DNA of 64,000 bases from Kordia sp039026955. Lineage in GTDB: Bacteria > Bacteroidota > Bacteroidia > Flavobacteriales > Flavobacteriaceae. The notes below the pieces were generated by a model. The model was not told the origin of the DNA, did no database searches, and was given only the letters and a program-made list of their open reading frames with translations. Positions 25,866-34,029 of this stretch are shown here, piece after piece (within the stretch, counting starts at the first letter, position 1; every line of letters begins with the position of its first letter). Both the position numbers and the translations under genes were made by a program. The stretch spans positions 1 to 64,000 of the forward strand of contig JBCCLH010000014.1 in NCBI GenBank assembly GCA_039026955.1. Reading direction: 5' to 3'.

Positions 25866-28346
25866 ATGCCAAAAAACCAACCTAAAAAAAACAAGGTTTC
25901 TGCGACCAATCAATTGCCCAATCAGTTCATCATTGCACATGTTTTTCTGCTATTGTATATGGCATCGTGTTTTGTGCCTTTGTTGAATGCGATGGATTAT
26001 GACGCGCCACAATGGTTGTATGTTTCGTTGTTGAATATTGCAGGGTTGATTTTTATTTTCAAGAATAATGAATTTTTTCAGGCATTTGTTTTACCCAAAA
26101 AAGCGAAACTCTATCTCGGTTTGCTAGTAGGATTTTTTATCGCAGGCTGTTTGTCCATGATTACCGCCATCAATGTAAGTGAAAGTTTGGTACATTTGGC
26201 ACGTTTTGTCAATGTAATTGTTGCCTTTTTTTGTGTGTTCACTTTCGTGAGAAAAGACCCGAAGGCATTTTTCTATTTTGCGTGTAAAGTTTGTATCTTT
26301 TTAGTGATTTTCTACGGTTGGCGTGCTGTTAGTTATTTTATGGGAAATGCTACTGCTGCGAGGACAAGTGAATTTGTCGTTGGATTTGACAATGGATTTT
26401 CCAATGTCAATATTTATACCGCTTTCTTAGTCATTCAAATTCCGTTATTAATCTATGGTTTTCTATATTTTCATAAGATTTGGAAATATCTTTCGGGAAT
26501 TGCCGTCGTAATTGGCGTTTTAGCGATTTTACTCTCCGGATCGAGAACAGCGACATTATCCTTAGTCCTTGTATTTTTGAGCGTGATCGGTTTTTTAATC
26601 TATGGAATCATCACAAAAAAAGACACTGCAAAATTGAAACTAGAAACGATTGCTTTGATCGCGATTCCAGTATTGGCTGGTTTTTTAGTCTTAAATATCA
26701 ACAGAGTAGACAAAAGCTCAATGAATGCGCCGACAGTAATTTTAAATCCGAGAACAACGGATTATTACAAAGGGAAAAAATCTACTACAAGTACTACAAC
26801 AACACAGAAAGAAGCTTCTACTAATACGATAAAAGTCAAAAGACTTTCCACAGGTTCCGGACGTTTTTCTTTGTGGCGATTGGCGTTTCAAAACTTTCAA
26901 AAAAGTCCATTAATAGGAATTGGATACGGAAACTACAAAGCGGTTGCCAAAAAAGAACATTATGTAAATTATGCAAGTAGCAAAGGTACTTTCGCAAATC
27001 CTAGACGTGCGCACAGCGATTTTATGGAAAAACTAGCCGAAACGGGAATTCTAGGTTTTGTATTGTATGTAGCATTGTTTTTATTGCCGTTGTTATGGTT
27101 TGTAAAAGCATTTCGAAAAGAAAAAGAGACCGCTACAAAATATATTTATCTCACTATATTTTTGGTTGCCATTGCGTATACTTTGGATGCCTTATTGAAC
27201 TTTCCACTAGAACGACCACCGATTCAGTTTTACTTTATTTTGGTCGCAAGTTTGATTATTACTTTTGCTTCCAAACAAGAAAAAAATACGACAGAAGCAA
27301 CTGCTAAAAAAGCACCTGTATTACTTTTTGGATTGTTGTTTGTATTTAGTCTCGCGAGTACCGCTTCCAATTATATGGTATTAGATGCGTATCAACTACA
27401 ACGTGACATGCGAACTGATTTGGCTGGAAAAACACTCTTTACCGATGAAAAACTAAAAAACGATTTTACAAGCATCAAAAAACAATGGAAAGCCTATCCA
27501 GAGTTGAGTTACGTAGGAACAGTCAACAATGTGTTTTTAGCAAATTATGCGATCAAAGCAAAAAAATATGATGAAGCGTTAGAAATTTTAAATGCATCAA
27601 AAAATTACAATGCGGATGCGTTATTAGTGAAAGCATTTAAGGCGGAAATCTTTTTGAATGTAAAGGACAATTTAGACAGTGCGCGTCATTATTCGGAGGA
27701 GGTTTTTGATGTGTATCCTGCATTTAAGACCAATTACAACATGCTGAAAAAGATTTACGCGGCTCAGAAAGATACTACGAGTTTGCTCAAAGCGATGCAT
27801 CGGTATTCCAAGTACAATTACAGAGATGTCAACGAATGGAAAACCAAAGCAAACACAATCTACGAGTTTACAAAAGACAGCGATTTGATGTTGAAAGTGC
27901 TCGACACTGGAATTGCGTATAATAATTACAGTCAAAAACTATTGGATGCCAAAAAAGAAGTGACTGGAAAAGTAGCGTTTAAATCGTATCTTAGCAAGGG
28001 AGAAGTAAAAGCAAAACATCAAGAAGCATACGATTTCTTTGTAAAACAACAGTATGGAAAGGCAAAAGCGATTTATGAAGAAATTTTAAAAACCAATCCT
28101 AGAGATTATCTGTCCATCCAAAATATCGGCATCATTGACTTAATTAAGAAAAACTACGAAGCTGCGATCGAGAATCTCACACGCGTCATCAATGCTCGTG
28201 CGTTCACCGATGGAAAAGCGGAATACAGTCGCGGGTATTGTTATGAGCAATTAGGTCAAATAGACAAATCTAAAGCGGATTACCGTGCGAGTCGCGAGAA
28301 AAACTATCCGCAAGCGATGACTTTACCGCCTTCGAAGTATGAGTAG
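25866..28346 (+). CDS. O-antigen ligase family protein with C-terminal TPR repeats
   Basis: An 826-residue polytopic membrane protein. About ten hydrophobic segments lie in residues 20-275 and 385-505. The Wzy_C/WaaL region includes GSGRFSLWRLAFQNFQKSPL, IGIGYGNYKAV and the conserved RRAHSDFMEKLAETGILGF near 380-400. A periplasmic loop (about 290-330) is Thr/Ser/Lys-rich. After the last TM the remainder (about 520-826) is helical TPR-like repeats (YGKAKAIYEEILKTNPRDYL, YEAAIENLTRVI). WaaL/Wzy-type enzymes join or polymerise lipid-linked glycans. The TPR fusion is common in Bacteroidota; the acceptor cannot be predicted. It stands alone. Confidence 0.85.
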   Translation: MPKNQPKKNKVSATNQLPNQFIIAHVFLLLYMASCFVPLLNAMDYDAPQWLYVSLLNIAGLIFIFKNNEFFQAFVLPKKAKLYLGLLVGFFIAGCLSMITAINVSESLVHLARFVNVIVAFFCVFTFVRKDPKAFFYFACKVCIFLVIFYGWRAVSYFMGNATAARTSEFVVGFDNGFSNVNIYTAFLVIQIPLLIYGFLYFHKIWKYLSGIAVVIGVLAILLSGSRTATLSLVLVFLSVIGFLIYGIITKKDTAKLKLETIALIAIPVLAGFLVLNINRVDKSSMNAPTVILNPRTTDYYKGKKSTTSTTTTQKEASTNTIKVKRLSTGSGRFSLWRLAFQNFQKSPLIGIGYGNYKAVAKKEHYVNYASSKGTFANPRRAHSDFMEKLAETGILGFVLYVALFLLPLLWFVKAFRKEKETATKYIYLTIFLVAIAYTLDALLNFPLERPPIQFYFILVASLIITFASKQEKNTTEATAKKAPVLLFGLLFVFSLASTASNYMVLDAYQLQRDMRTDLAGKTLFTDEKLKNDFTSIKKQWKAYPELSYVGTVNNVFLANYAIKAKKYDEALEILNASKNYNADALLVKAFKAEIFLNVKDNLDSARHYSEEVFDVYPAFKTNYNMLKKIYAAQKDTTSLLKAMHRYSKYNYRDVNEWKTKANTIYEFTKDSDLMLKVLDTGIAYNNYSQKLLDAKKEVTGKVAFKSYLSKGEVKAKHQEAYDFFVKQQYGKAKAIYEEILKTNPRDYLSIQNIGIIDLIKKNYEAAIENLTRVINARAFTDGKAEYSRGYCYEQLGQIDKSKADYRASREKNYPQAMTLPPSKYE

Positions 28347-29173
28347 GTCTTGGGTTTTAGGGATTACTTTTTCATTTTATATTTTTCAGTTTTACACTTT
28401 ACATTTTGTTTCGTTTGTTGTCAGTTGGTCGCTGCGCTCCGTTGTCAGTCAGTTTCGCTATTTTAGGACACTAAGCTTGTCGAAGTGTCAATTTAAAATT
28501 TAATTCATTATTTGGTTATACCGATTCTACTCTTACATGGTCTACAACAACAGCGAACAACTAAGATTTGTCATTGCGCGACGAAGTCATAGCAATCTGT
28601 TTCTAAGTGCAGTTGTAGTTTTCTTTGAATGAGATTGCCACAAGTTTTTCCAAAACTTTCCAATGACACATCAAATCCACGAATCAACAAATCAACAAAT
28701 TGTTACATTAAAAAAGATGGCACTTCGATTTCTATGACAAAAGCAAGTGATTTTTTTAAATATGATTCGTCACTGCGAGCGATAGCGCGGCAGTCTGCCC
28801 AAAATCAAAGCAGTATTCCTCTATGAAAAAACAGATTGCCACAAGTTTTCACAAAACTTTCGCAATGACACATCAAATCCACGAATCAACAAACCATCAA
28901 ATTCAAACATCAATAACAATATTTCCCTACCTTACAGCAAGAAGTATTGCTGACTACTTCCGCCCCAAACTGAATACATATATACATTGTAATTGTACAT
29001 CATACATCATTTGTATTACTGTAAATTTCATTTTGTCTACGATTTGTCTACGGAAAATTTCGTACACATAGCAATTGTGCATGAATGGTATACGCCTACT
29101 TCGCTGTGAGCACTAATTGTATTACTAATTTTAACATGCTATAAGTGAGCTAACCTAAACCATTTTATTGTTC
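28347..29173. repeat. 827-bp gene-free region with paired hairpin-type repeats, upstream of the eCIS operon
   Basis: No convincing gene. Short open frames here cover repeat DNA. Two copies of a paired unit are visible. Copy one has GTCATTGCGCGACGAAG...GCAATCTGT at 28570-28603 and GATTGCCACAAG...CAATGACA at 28633-28668. Copy two has GTCACTGCGAGCG at 28769-28797 and CAGATTGCCACAAG...GCAATGACA at 28832-28870. Both right halves are followed by CATCAAATCCACGAATCAAC. The halves are imperfect inverted repeats of each other and can form long hairpins. Similar units occur at 19742-19780. The last roughly 200 bp (28975-29173) is non-repetitive and should hold the eCIS promoter. Confidence 0.7.
29032..29052 (+). 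promoter_or_regulatory. Direct repeat TTTGTCTACG, 11-bp spacing, upstream of the eCIS operon
   Basis: TTTGTCTACG occurs at 29032-29041 and again at 29043-29052, a one-turn offset on the same face of the helix. It lies 121-142 bp before the first eCIS start codon, where an activator could bind. No convincing TAnnTTTG box was found between it and the gene. Chance duplication cannot be excluded. Confidence 0.3.
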
Positions 29174-29752
29174 ATGATTGAAAAAGCACTTCAATTCACG
29201 GGGAAATCACTCAACCAATATGTCAAAAAGAAATTTGGCTTGGATGATGATGTTGTAAAGATCAATCCTATTATTGATCAGTCTGGCGCTGTGCCTAAAG
29301 AAAACCAAAACAAGATCATCATTTCGTTAATTCACGTAGAGCAAGAAACTACGAAACAGTTCTACAACCGAAATCAAAAATTAGACAACGGGAATTTTGT
29401 CCGCGCCTCACTGAGTCACCGTTACAACTTGTTTACGCTCATTACGCCCAATTTTGACAATTACATAGAAGCGCTGAAATTTTTAGATGCTTCTATTCAG
29501 TTTTTTCAGATTAATGAAAGTGTCGACGCGACTAAAAATGCTGAAATTCCACCAGACATTAACAAGTTGGAATACGAATTTCAAAAAGGAGAAAACTATA
29601 TGCAGATGCAAAATCTTTGGACTGCCTTGGGCGCAAAGTATCAACCATCTGTGATTTATAAAGTTCGATTGGTAACCATTGTTTCTGACGAAGCAGAAGG
29701 ATTTGACGAAGCTATTAAAAAGATCACGACCAAAACCGAAGAGAAATCATGA
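29174..29752 (+). CDS. eCIS cap/terminator protein, Pvc16 (DUF4255) family
   Basis: Called from ATG 29174 (an in-frame TTG lies two codons upstream), 192 residues. The family pattern is MIEKALQFTGKSLNQYVKKK near the start, NKIIISLIHVEQETTKQF, then SHRYNLFTLITPNFDNYIEALKFLDASIQFFQ. DUF4255/Pvc16_N proteins form the hexameric cap that ends sheath and tube assembly in extracellular contractile injection systems. It is the first gene of the eCIS operon and overlaps the next by ATGA, so the two are coupled. Confidence 0.92.
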   Translation: MIEKALQFTGKSLNQYVKKKFGLDDDVVKINPIIDQSGAVPKENQNKIIISLIHVEQETTKQFYNRNQKLDNGNFVRASLSHRYNLFTLITPNFDNYIEALKFLDASIQFFQINESVDATKNAEIPPDINKLEYEFQKGENYMQMQNLWTALGAKYQPSVIYKVRLVTIVSDEAEGFDEAIKKITTKTEEKS

Positions 29753-30567
29753 ATATGACGTATACATCTTTATTCAAAGTCTCGGTAGCGCATTCGTATT
29801 ATGCGTCGAATGTGTGTGAATGTTTATTATATGAAGTGAGTCCAGAAACGGCAAGTTTGCTCACCAAATACGGAATGGTACTTCGAAAAGAGCAAAGCGG
29901 ATTTGAAATGTACACCACAACTAGTCAATCTATGGAAACTTATCTGAAGTATATCACACAAGTTTCAGGACAGACAGCTTTTGAGTTTTTGGGTGTAACT
30001 ACCGATCAGAATTTTTACAATTTCACAGACATTCCAATGGATGAAATTGGTGTGCTTACCTACGAAAGCGATCAAATAGATTCGGCAACTTCTAACGCAA
30101 GTATTCAATTGCAAGAAACATTTATAAAAGCAGCTACGGCACAACATGCAGTTTCAATCACAATCAAATTTGACGACATTATTCGTTTGCAAAAAAAAGC
30201 AAATCAGATAGCGTTTAGCATCCAACTAAAAGCACGCGAAACACAGTGGAAGTATTACATCGTCAACAATTCCAATCAAGAATACAATCAACTCGAAATA
30301 CAAAGCACTGACGCCAATATTGGGTTTTCTACATCGACAGAAGCCACCTTACAAAACGGTCAAAATGCTTTACTATTTACCTCAACCACTAACAAAATTC
30401 CATTAAAAAATGAAGTAACCTACCAATTCAATTTAATCAATACAAAAAAAACCATAGCAGGCGAACGAAAGGAAATCATCATCAAAGGATTGCCGATTCC
30501 GAACCCTCAAAATTTACAAATACAAAACGACCATACAATAGCATCGCTGATGTATGTATACATTTAG
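29749..30567 (+). CDS. Unrecognised eCIS protein, possible second cap component
   Basis: A 272-residue protein with no domain I can name. The N-terminal half (about 1-110; FKVSVAHSYYASNVCECLLYE, TYLKYITQVSGQTAFEFLGV) looks like a small alpha/beta module. The C-terminal half is beta-rich with a Thr/Asn-rich end. It overlaps the Pvc16 gene by four bases and precedes the sheath gene. In the Algoriphagus eCIS (AlgoCIS) structure an extra cap adaptor was described; given the location, this protein is a candidate for a similar role. That is inference from gene order only. Confidence 0.7.
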   Translation: MNMTYTSLFKVSVAHSYYASNVCECLLYEVSPETASLLTKYGMVLRKEQSGFEMYTTTSQSMETYLKYITQVSGQTAFEFLGVTTDQNFYNFTDIPMDEIGVLTYESDQIDSATSNASIQLQETFIKAATAQHAVSITIKFDDIIRLQKKANQIAFSIQLKARETQWKYYIVNNSNQEYNQLEIQSTDANIGFSTSTEATLQNGQNALLFTSTTNKIPLKNEVTYQFNLINTKKTIAGERKEIIIKGLPIPNPQNLQIQNDHTIASLMYVYI

Positions 30568-30619
30568 CATGCCTTATTCTGACTTATAAAAATTATTACG
30601 AACTAATAACTAATGTTTT

Positions 30620-32200
30620 ATGAATTTATCAACCATTAAATCTCCAGGGGTTTATATCAATGAAATAAATGGTTTCGGAAATTCAGTTGTTCCCGTAGCA
30701 ACCGCAGTTCCCGCATTTATTGGATATACGCCACAAGCCATGTATGAAGGGAGATCGTACACCAATGTACCAACCAAAATTTCATCCTTCACAGATTTTA
30801 AGGCAATTTTCATGTTACCAGATCCACCAGCACCTGCTGATCCTGCAAAACAATATAGTCCGCAGTATTACTTGGTTGCAGAAAAAAGTCAACCTGAAAA
30901 AGGTGATTATCTCTTAATTGACGGAACGTACTACTCTATCGTACCTGATCCAAATACCATTTATTACTTGTACAACAGCATTCGCTTATTCTATGAAAAT
31001 GGCGGTGGCGACGCGTATATTGTATCAGTAGGAAGTTATGGTGCAGCATCCGGAAAAGCAATGACACCAGGCGATCAAATTGTGAATCCAAATGTACAAT
31101 TAAACGATCTTACCAACGGACTGGCATTACTGAAAAACGAACAAGAACCAACCATGTATATCTGTCCAGAAGCAACGCTGCTTTCTGTGGAAAACAATGG
31201 AACGCTAATGCAATCGATGCTATTACAAGCAGAAGAAATGCAAACGGCGGTGGCCATTTTTGATGTTATCGGTGGAAGAAATCCTGATCCAGTCATGTGG
31301 ATGGATGATATTACAGCCTTCCGCGACAACACGGGAGCCAATGGACTCAACTACGGAACAGCCTATTATCCTTTTGTGGGAACAACCATTATGCAGACTT
31401 CTGATATTGATTATACCAATTTATTTGGTGGCGATGTGAAGCAATTGGAACCTTTATTGAGTCCAGCAGACAATCCAGATCAAACAGTAGAAACGATTAT
31501 TGGAAACATTGAAAATCCTTCAGGAACGCCGTTAACCGTGAGTCAATACAACAACTCATTACTTGCTGCGAGTAAAACCTATAGCAACATTATTAATCAT
31601 GTATTGAGCGATGCCAATATGATGCCGCCAAGTGGTGGAATGGCAGGTGTAATTACGGTGACTGATAACGAAGTTGGTCCATGGCAAGCACCTGCAAATA
31701 CCTCAATGGTCGGCGCGGCTTCATTACCCATAAAAATTTCTGAATCGCAACAAGCGGACTTAAACGTAGATGCAGTTTCTGGGAAATCAATCAATGCGAT
31801 TCGTTTCTTCAACGGATTGGGAATCTTAATCTGGGGCGCAAGAACCTTAGATGGAAACAGTCAAGACTGGCGTTACCTTTCGGTAAGAAGAACGATGAAC
31901 TTCTTGGAGCAATCCTGTAAACTTGCCGCACAAGCCTATGTATTCGCACCAAATGACAAAAACACGTGGGAAGCAGTAAAATCGATGATTGGAAGTTTCT
32001 TAACCAGCATTTGGAAAGAAGGTGGATTGCAAGGTGCCAAAGCATCCGATGCATTTTCTGTAGAATGCGGATTGGGAGTTACCATGACTTCAGACGATAT
32101 TTTAAACGGATTCATGAACGTAACGATCAAAGTTGCCGTAGTACGTCCTGCTGAATTTATCGTACTGACATTCCAACAGCAACAAGCAACTTCTAGCTAA
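30620..32200 (+). CDS. Contractile tail sheath protein (eCIS)
   Basis: A 526-residue sheath subunit. The start NLSTIKSPGVYINEINGF is the usual sheath N-terminal arm. FYENGGGDAYIVSVGSYG near 125-140 and the C-terminal sheath domain (INAIRFFNGLGILIWGARTL, DWRYLSVRRTMNFLEQSC, FLTSIWKEGGLQG) are characteristic. Only one sheath gene is present, unlike PVC/Afp systems with three. Contraction of this sheath would drive the inner tube into the target. It is 52 bp after the preceding gene, and is followed by two tube genes. Confidence 0.97.
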   Translation: MNLSTIKSPGVYINEINGFGNSVVPVATAVPAFIGYTPQAMYEGRSYTNVPTKISSFTDFKAIFMLPDPPAPADPAKQYSPQYYLVAEKSQPEKGDYLLIDGTYYSIVPDPNTIYYLYNSIRLFYENGGGDAYIVSVGSYGAASGKAMTPGDQIVNPNVQLNDLTNGLALLKNEQEPTMYICPEATLLSVENNGTLMQSMLLQAEEMQTAVAIFDVIGGRNPDPVMWMDDITAFRDNTGANGLNYGTAYYPFVGTTIMQTSDIDYTNLFGGDVKQLEPLLSPADNPDQTVETIIGNIENPSGTPLTVSQYNNSLLAASKTYSNIINHVLSDANMMPPSGGMAGVITVTDNEVGPWQAPANTSMVGAASLPIKISESQQADLNVDAVSGKSINAIRFFNGLGILIWGARTLDGNSQDWRYLSVRRTMNFLEQSCKLAAQAYVFAPNDKNTWEAVKSMIGSFLTSIWKEGGLQGAKASDAFSVECGLGVTMTSDDILNGFMNVTIKVAVVRPAEFIVLTFQQQQATSS

Positions 32201-32263
32201 TCTAGAAACAACGAATAATCATATAAAAAAATTAAAAGTTTAACACATTAAAAATATACTATT

Positions 32264-32725
32264 ATGGCAGATGATGGAAGCGCAGAAGGGTCAACATGGC
32301 CCATGCCAAAGTTCCGATTCGAAGTAGATTTAGGAACTGAACTTACAGGAGTAGCATTTCAGGAAGTTTCTGGAATGGACGTAGAAAATCAAATCATAGA
32401 ATATCGCAAAAGTAACAGTACACTTTTCTCTACCGAAAAAATGCCAGGCATTGTAAAGTACGGAAATGTGACGATGAAACGCGGTGTCTTTGTCAATGAC
32501 AATACTTTTTGGGATTGGCATGCAGAAATTTCTATGAATACCATCAAACGTAGAACCGTATTGATAAAACTATTAGACGAATCAGGAAACGTAACGATGC
32601 AGTGGCAGCTCAACAATGCGTGGCCAACCAAAATTACGAGTACCGATTTAAAATCTGATGGAAACGAAGTAGCGATTGATACCTTAGAAATTGCACACGA
32701 ACAGCTAATCATTACGAATGGATAG
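32264..32725 (+). CDS. Tail tube protein, gp19/Hcp-like (Pvc1-type)
   Basis: A 153-residue inner-tube subunit: WPMPKFRFEVDLGTELTGVAFQEVSGMDVENQ (in pieces), then GNVTMKRGVFVNDNTFWDW and WQLNNAWPTKITSTDLKSDG, all typical of the T4 gp19-like family that stacks as hexameric rings and forms the cargo lumen. The stop lies 8 bp inside the next, related, tube gene. It is the first of two tube paralogues and is therefore probably the main repeating ring. Confidence 0.95.
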   Translation: MADDGSAEGSTWPMPKFRFEVDLGTELTGVAFQEVSGMDVENQIIEYRKSNSTLFSTEKMPGIVKYGNVTMKRGVFVNDNTFWDWHAEISMNTIKRRTVLIKLLDESGNVTMQWQLNNAWPTKITSTDLKSDGNEVAIDTLEIAHEQLIITNG

Positions 32726-33167
32726 TAGTACTACGTATCCTGTTGGGTTTTATTTTTCACTTTCGTTTGAAGGTGAAGATGCGGCTTTTAAAGAAGTATC
32801 AGGCATCAGCAAAGAACTCGGAATAGAAGAAGTGGCATGCGGTGGTGAAAACCGATTCAAATACCGCTTGCCAAACATGAGTTCTAGCAAAAATCTGGTA
32901 CTCAAAAGAGCCATTGTACCCTCGGGATCAGCGCTTATTACTTGGTGTGCCGATACACTTGATAATGGACTCGCCTCTGCGATTACTCCACAAGATGTAT
33001 CCGTGGATTTGCTCGATAACGAAGGAACGGTTTTGATGAAATGGACCTTCTACAGTGCGTATCCTGTGAGCTACGCTGTATCCGATTTGAAATCGCAAGA
33101 AAGTGAAATACTCATTGAAACTATTGAATTAGCATATACCTATTTCAATGTTTCCTCAAGCTCGTAA
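32718..33167 (+). CDS. Second tail tube protein, gp19-like (Pvc5-type)
   Basis: A 149-residue tube paralogue: YPVGFYFSLSFEGEDAAFKE, VSGISKELGIEEVACGGENR, KNLVLKRAIVPSGSALITWC, FYSAYPVSYAVSDLKSQESE. In PVC/Afp systems the second tube protein forms the ring(s) linking the spike complex to the tube, and this copy probably does so. It overlaps the first tube gene by 8 bp and ends 2 bp before the DUF5908 gene. Confidence 0.92.
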   Translation: MDSSTTYPVGFYFSLSFEGEDAAFKEVSGISKELGIEEVACGGENRFKYRLPNMSSSKNLVLKRAIVPSGSALITWCADTLDNGLASAITPQDVSVDLLDNEGTVLMKWTFYSAYPVSYAVSDLKSQESEILIETIELAYTYFNVSSSS

Positions 33168-33169
33168 TT

Positions 33170-33343
33170 ATGCCAATAGAAATCAGAGAATTAGTCATAA
33201 AGACAGAAATAAAAACGGTTCATGAAAACTTGAACACAAAACGCAGCGCGTACGATTCTTCAAAACTAAAAAATGAAGTATTGGAAAGTTGTCGACGTAT
33301 GATTTCAGAAGCACAAAAACGAGAAAAGTATAACAGAAGGTAA
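33170..33343 (+). CDS. DUF5908 family small eCIS protein
   Basis: A 57-residue protein too short for standard ORF listing: MPIEIRELVIKTEIKTVHEN and a charged helical rest ending EAQKREKYNRR. The opening P-[IV]-E-I-[RK]-E-L is the DUF5908 hallmark. Such genes occur between tube and LysM genes of eCIS loci (Pvc6-like position). It starts 2 bp after the second tube gene and ends 5 bp before the next gene. Molecular role is unknown. Confidence 0.85.
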   Translation: MPIEIRELVIKTEIKTVHENLNTKRSAYDSSKLKNEVLESCRRMISEAQKREKYNRR

Positions 33344-33348
33344 CGATT

Positions 33349-34029
33349 ATGGCATTAGAATACATGAAAATAACAGGATATACTGATGAAGACTTTACAC
33401 AACAAGTCTCAGGTGATCCGTACACACTCATGATCAATCCAGAATCAATCAAATGGAGTCGAAGTATAGAATACAATGAACAACAACCCATAGACACGAG
33501 TACCTCTTCGCAGAAATACAAACACACACCGAGCGACAATCTCAGTTTTGACATTGTCATCGATTGTACCGGTATTGTAGACAGCAAGCGAACGGATTTA
33601 AGCTCAGAAATTCAAACGTTGGAAGATATTGTATACACCTACAACGGCGACATTCACAGACCTAATTTCGTTAAAATACAATGGGGAAGCGACTTGGTAT
33701 TTTACAGCGTTTTAAAATCGTTTGATACGACGTACACACTTTTCAAACCTGATGGAAGTCCGTTGAGAGCCAAAATCTCATTAAGCTTCGGAAAATATGT
33801 TTCTGCCGACAAGCGGAAAAAAGAAGACAATGAAAGCTCTCCAGACATTTCACATTTGGTTGAAGTTGTACAAGGTGATAGCTTACCACAACTATCCAAC
33901 AAAGTTTGGAACACACCGTATTACTATGTTCAAGTAGCGCAGTACAACGATTTAAACAAATTCAGACAATTACAAGGTGGACAACAATTATTATTTCCAC
34001 CAATTATAAAATCAACAGAATCTTCATGA
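33349..34029 (+). CDS. eCIS tube-initiation/LysM protein, Pvc7-like
   Basis: A 226-residue baseplate protein. The N-terminal part (about 1-165) is tube-initiator-like: DPYTLMINPESIKWSRSIEY, DNLSFDIVIDCTGI, FVKIQWGSDLVFYSVLKSFD, PLRAKISLSFGKY. The C-terminus has a LysM-type module (about 172-220: HLVEVVQGDSLPQLSNKVWN, LNKFRQLQGGQQLLFPP). In PVC/Afp such proteins join tube and spike in the baseplate centre. It ends in an ATGA overlap with the VgrG-like gene. Confidence 0.92.
   Translation: MALEYMKITGYTDEDFTQQVSGDPYTLMINPESIKWSRSIEYNEQQPIDTSTSSQKYKHTPSDNLSFDIVIDCTGIVDSKRTDLSSEIQTLEDIVYTYNGDIHRPNFVKIQWGSDLVFYSVLKSFDTTYTLFKPDGSPLRAKISLSFGKYVSADKRKKEDNESSPDISHLVEVVQGDSLPQLSNKVWNTPYYYVQVAQYNDLNKFRQLQGGQQLLFPPIIKSTESS

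Noticed and set aside
28629..29071. Two short plus-strand open frames between the O-antigen ligase and the eCIS
   Set aside because: They run through duplicated non-coding hairpin repeats; the translated sequences are copies of repeat DNA with no leader, domain or codon pattern of a gene.
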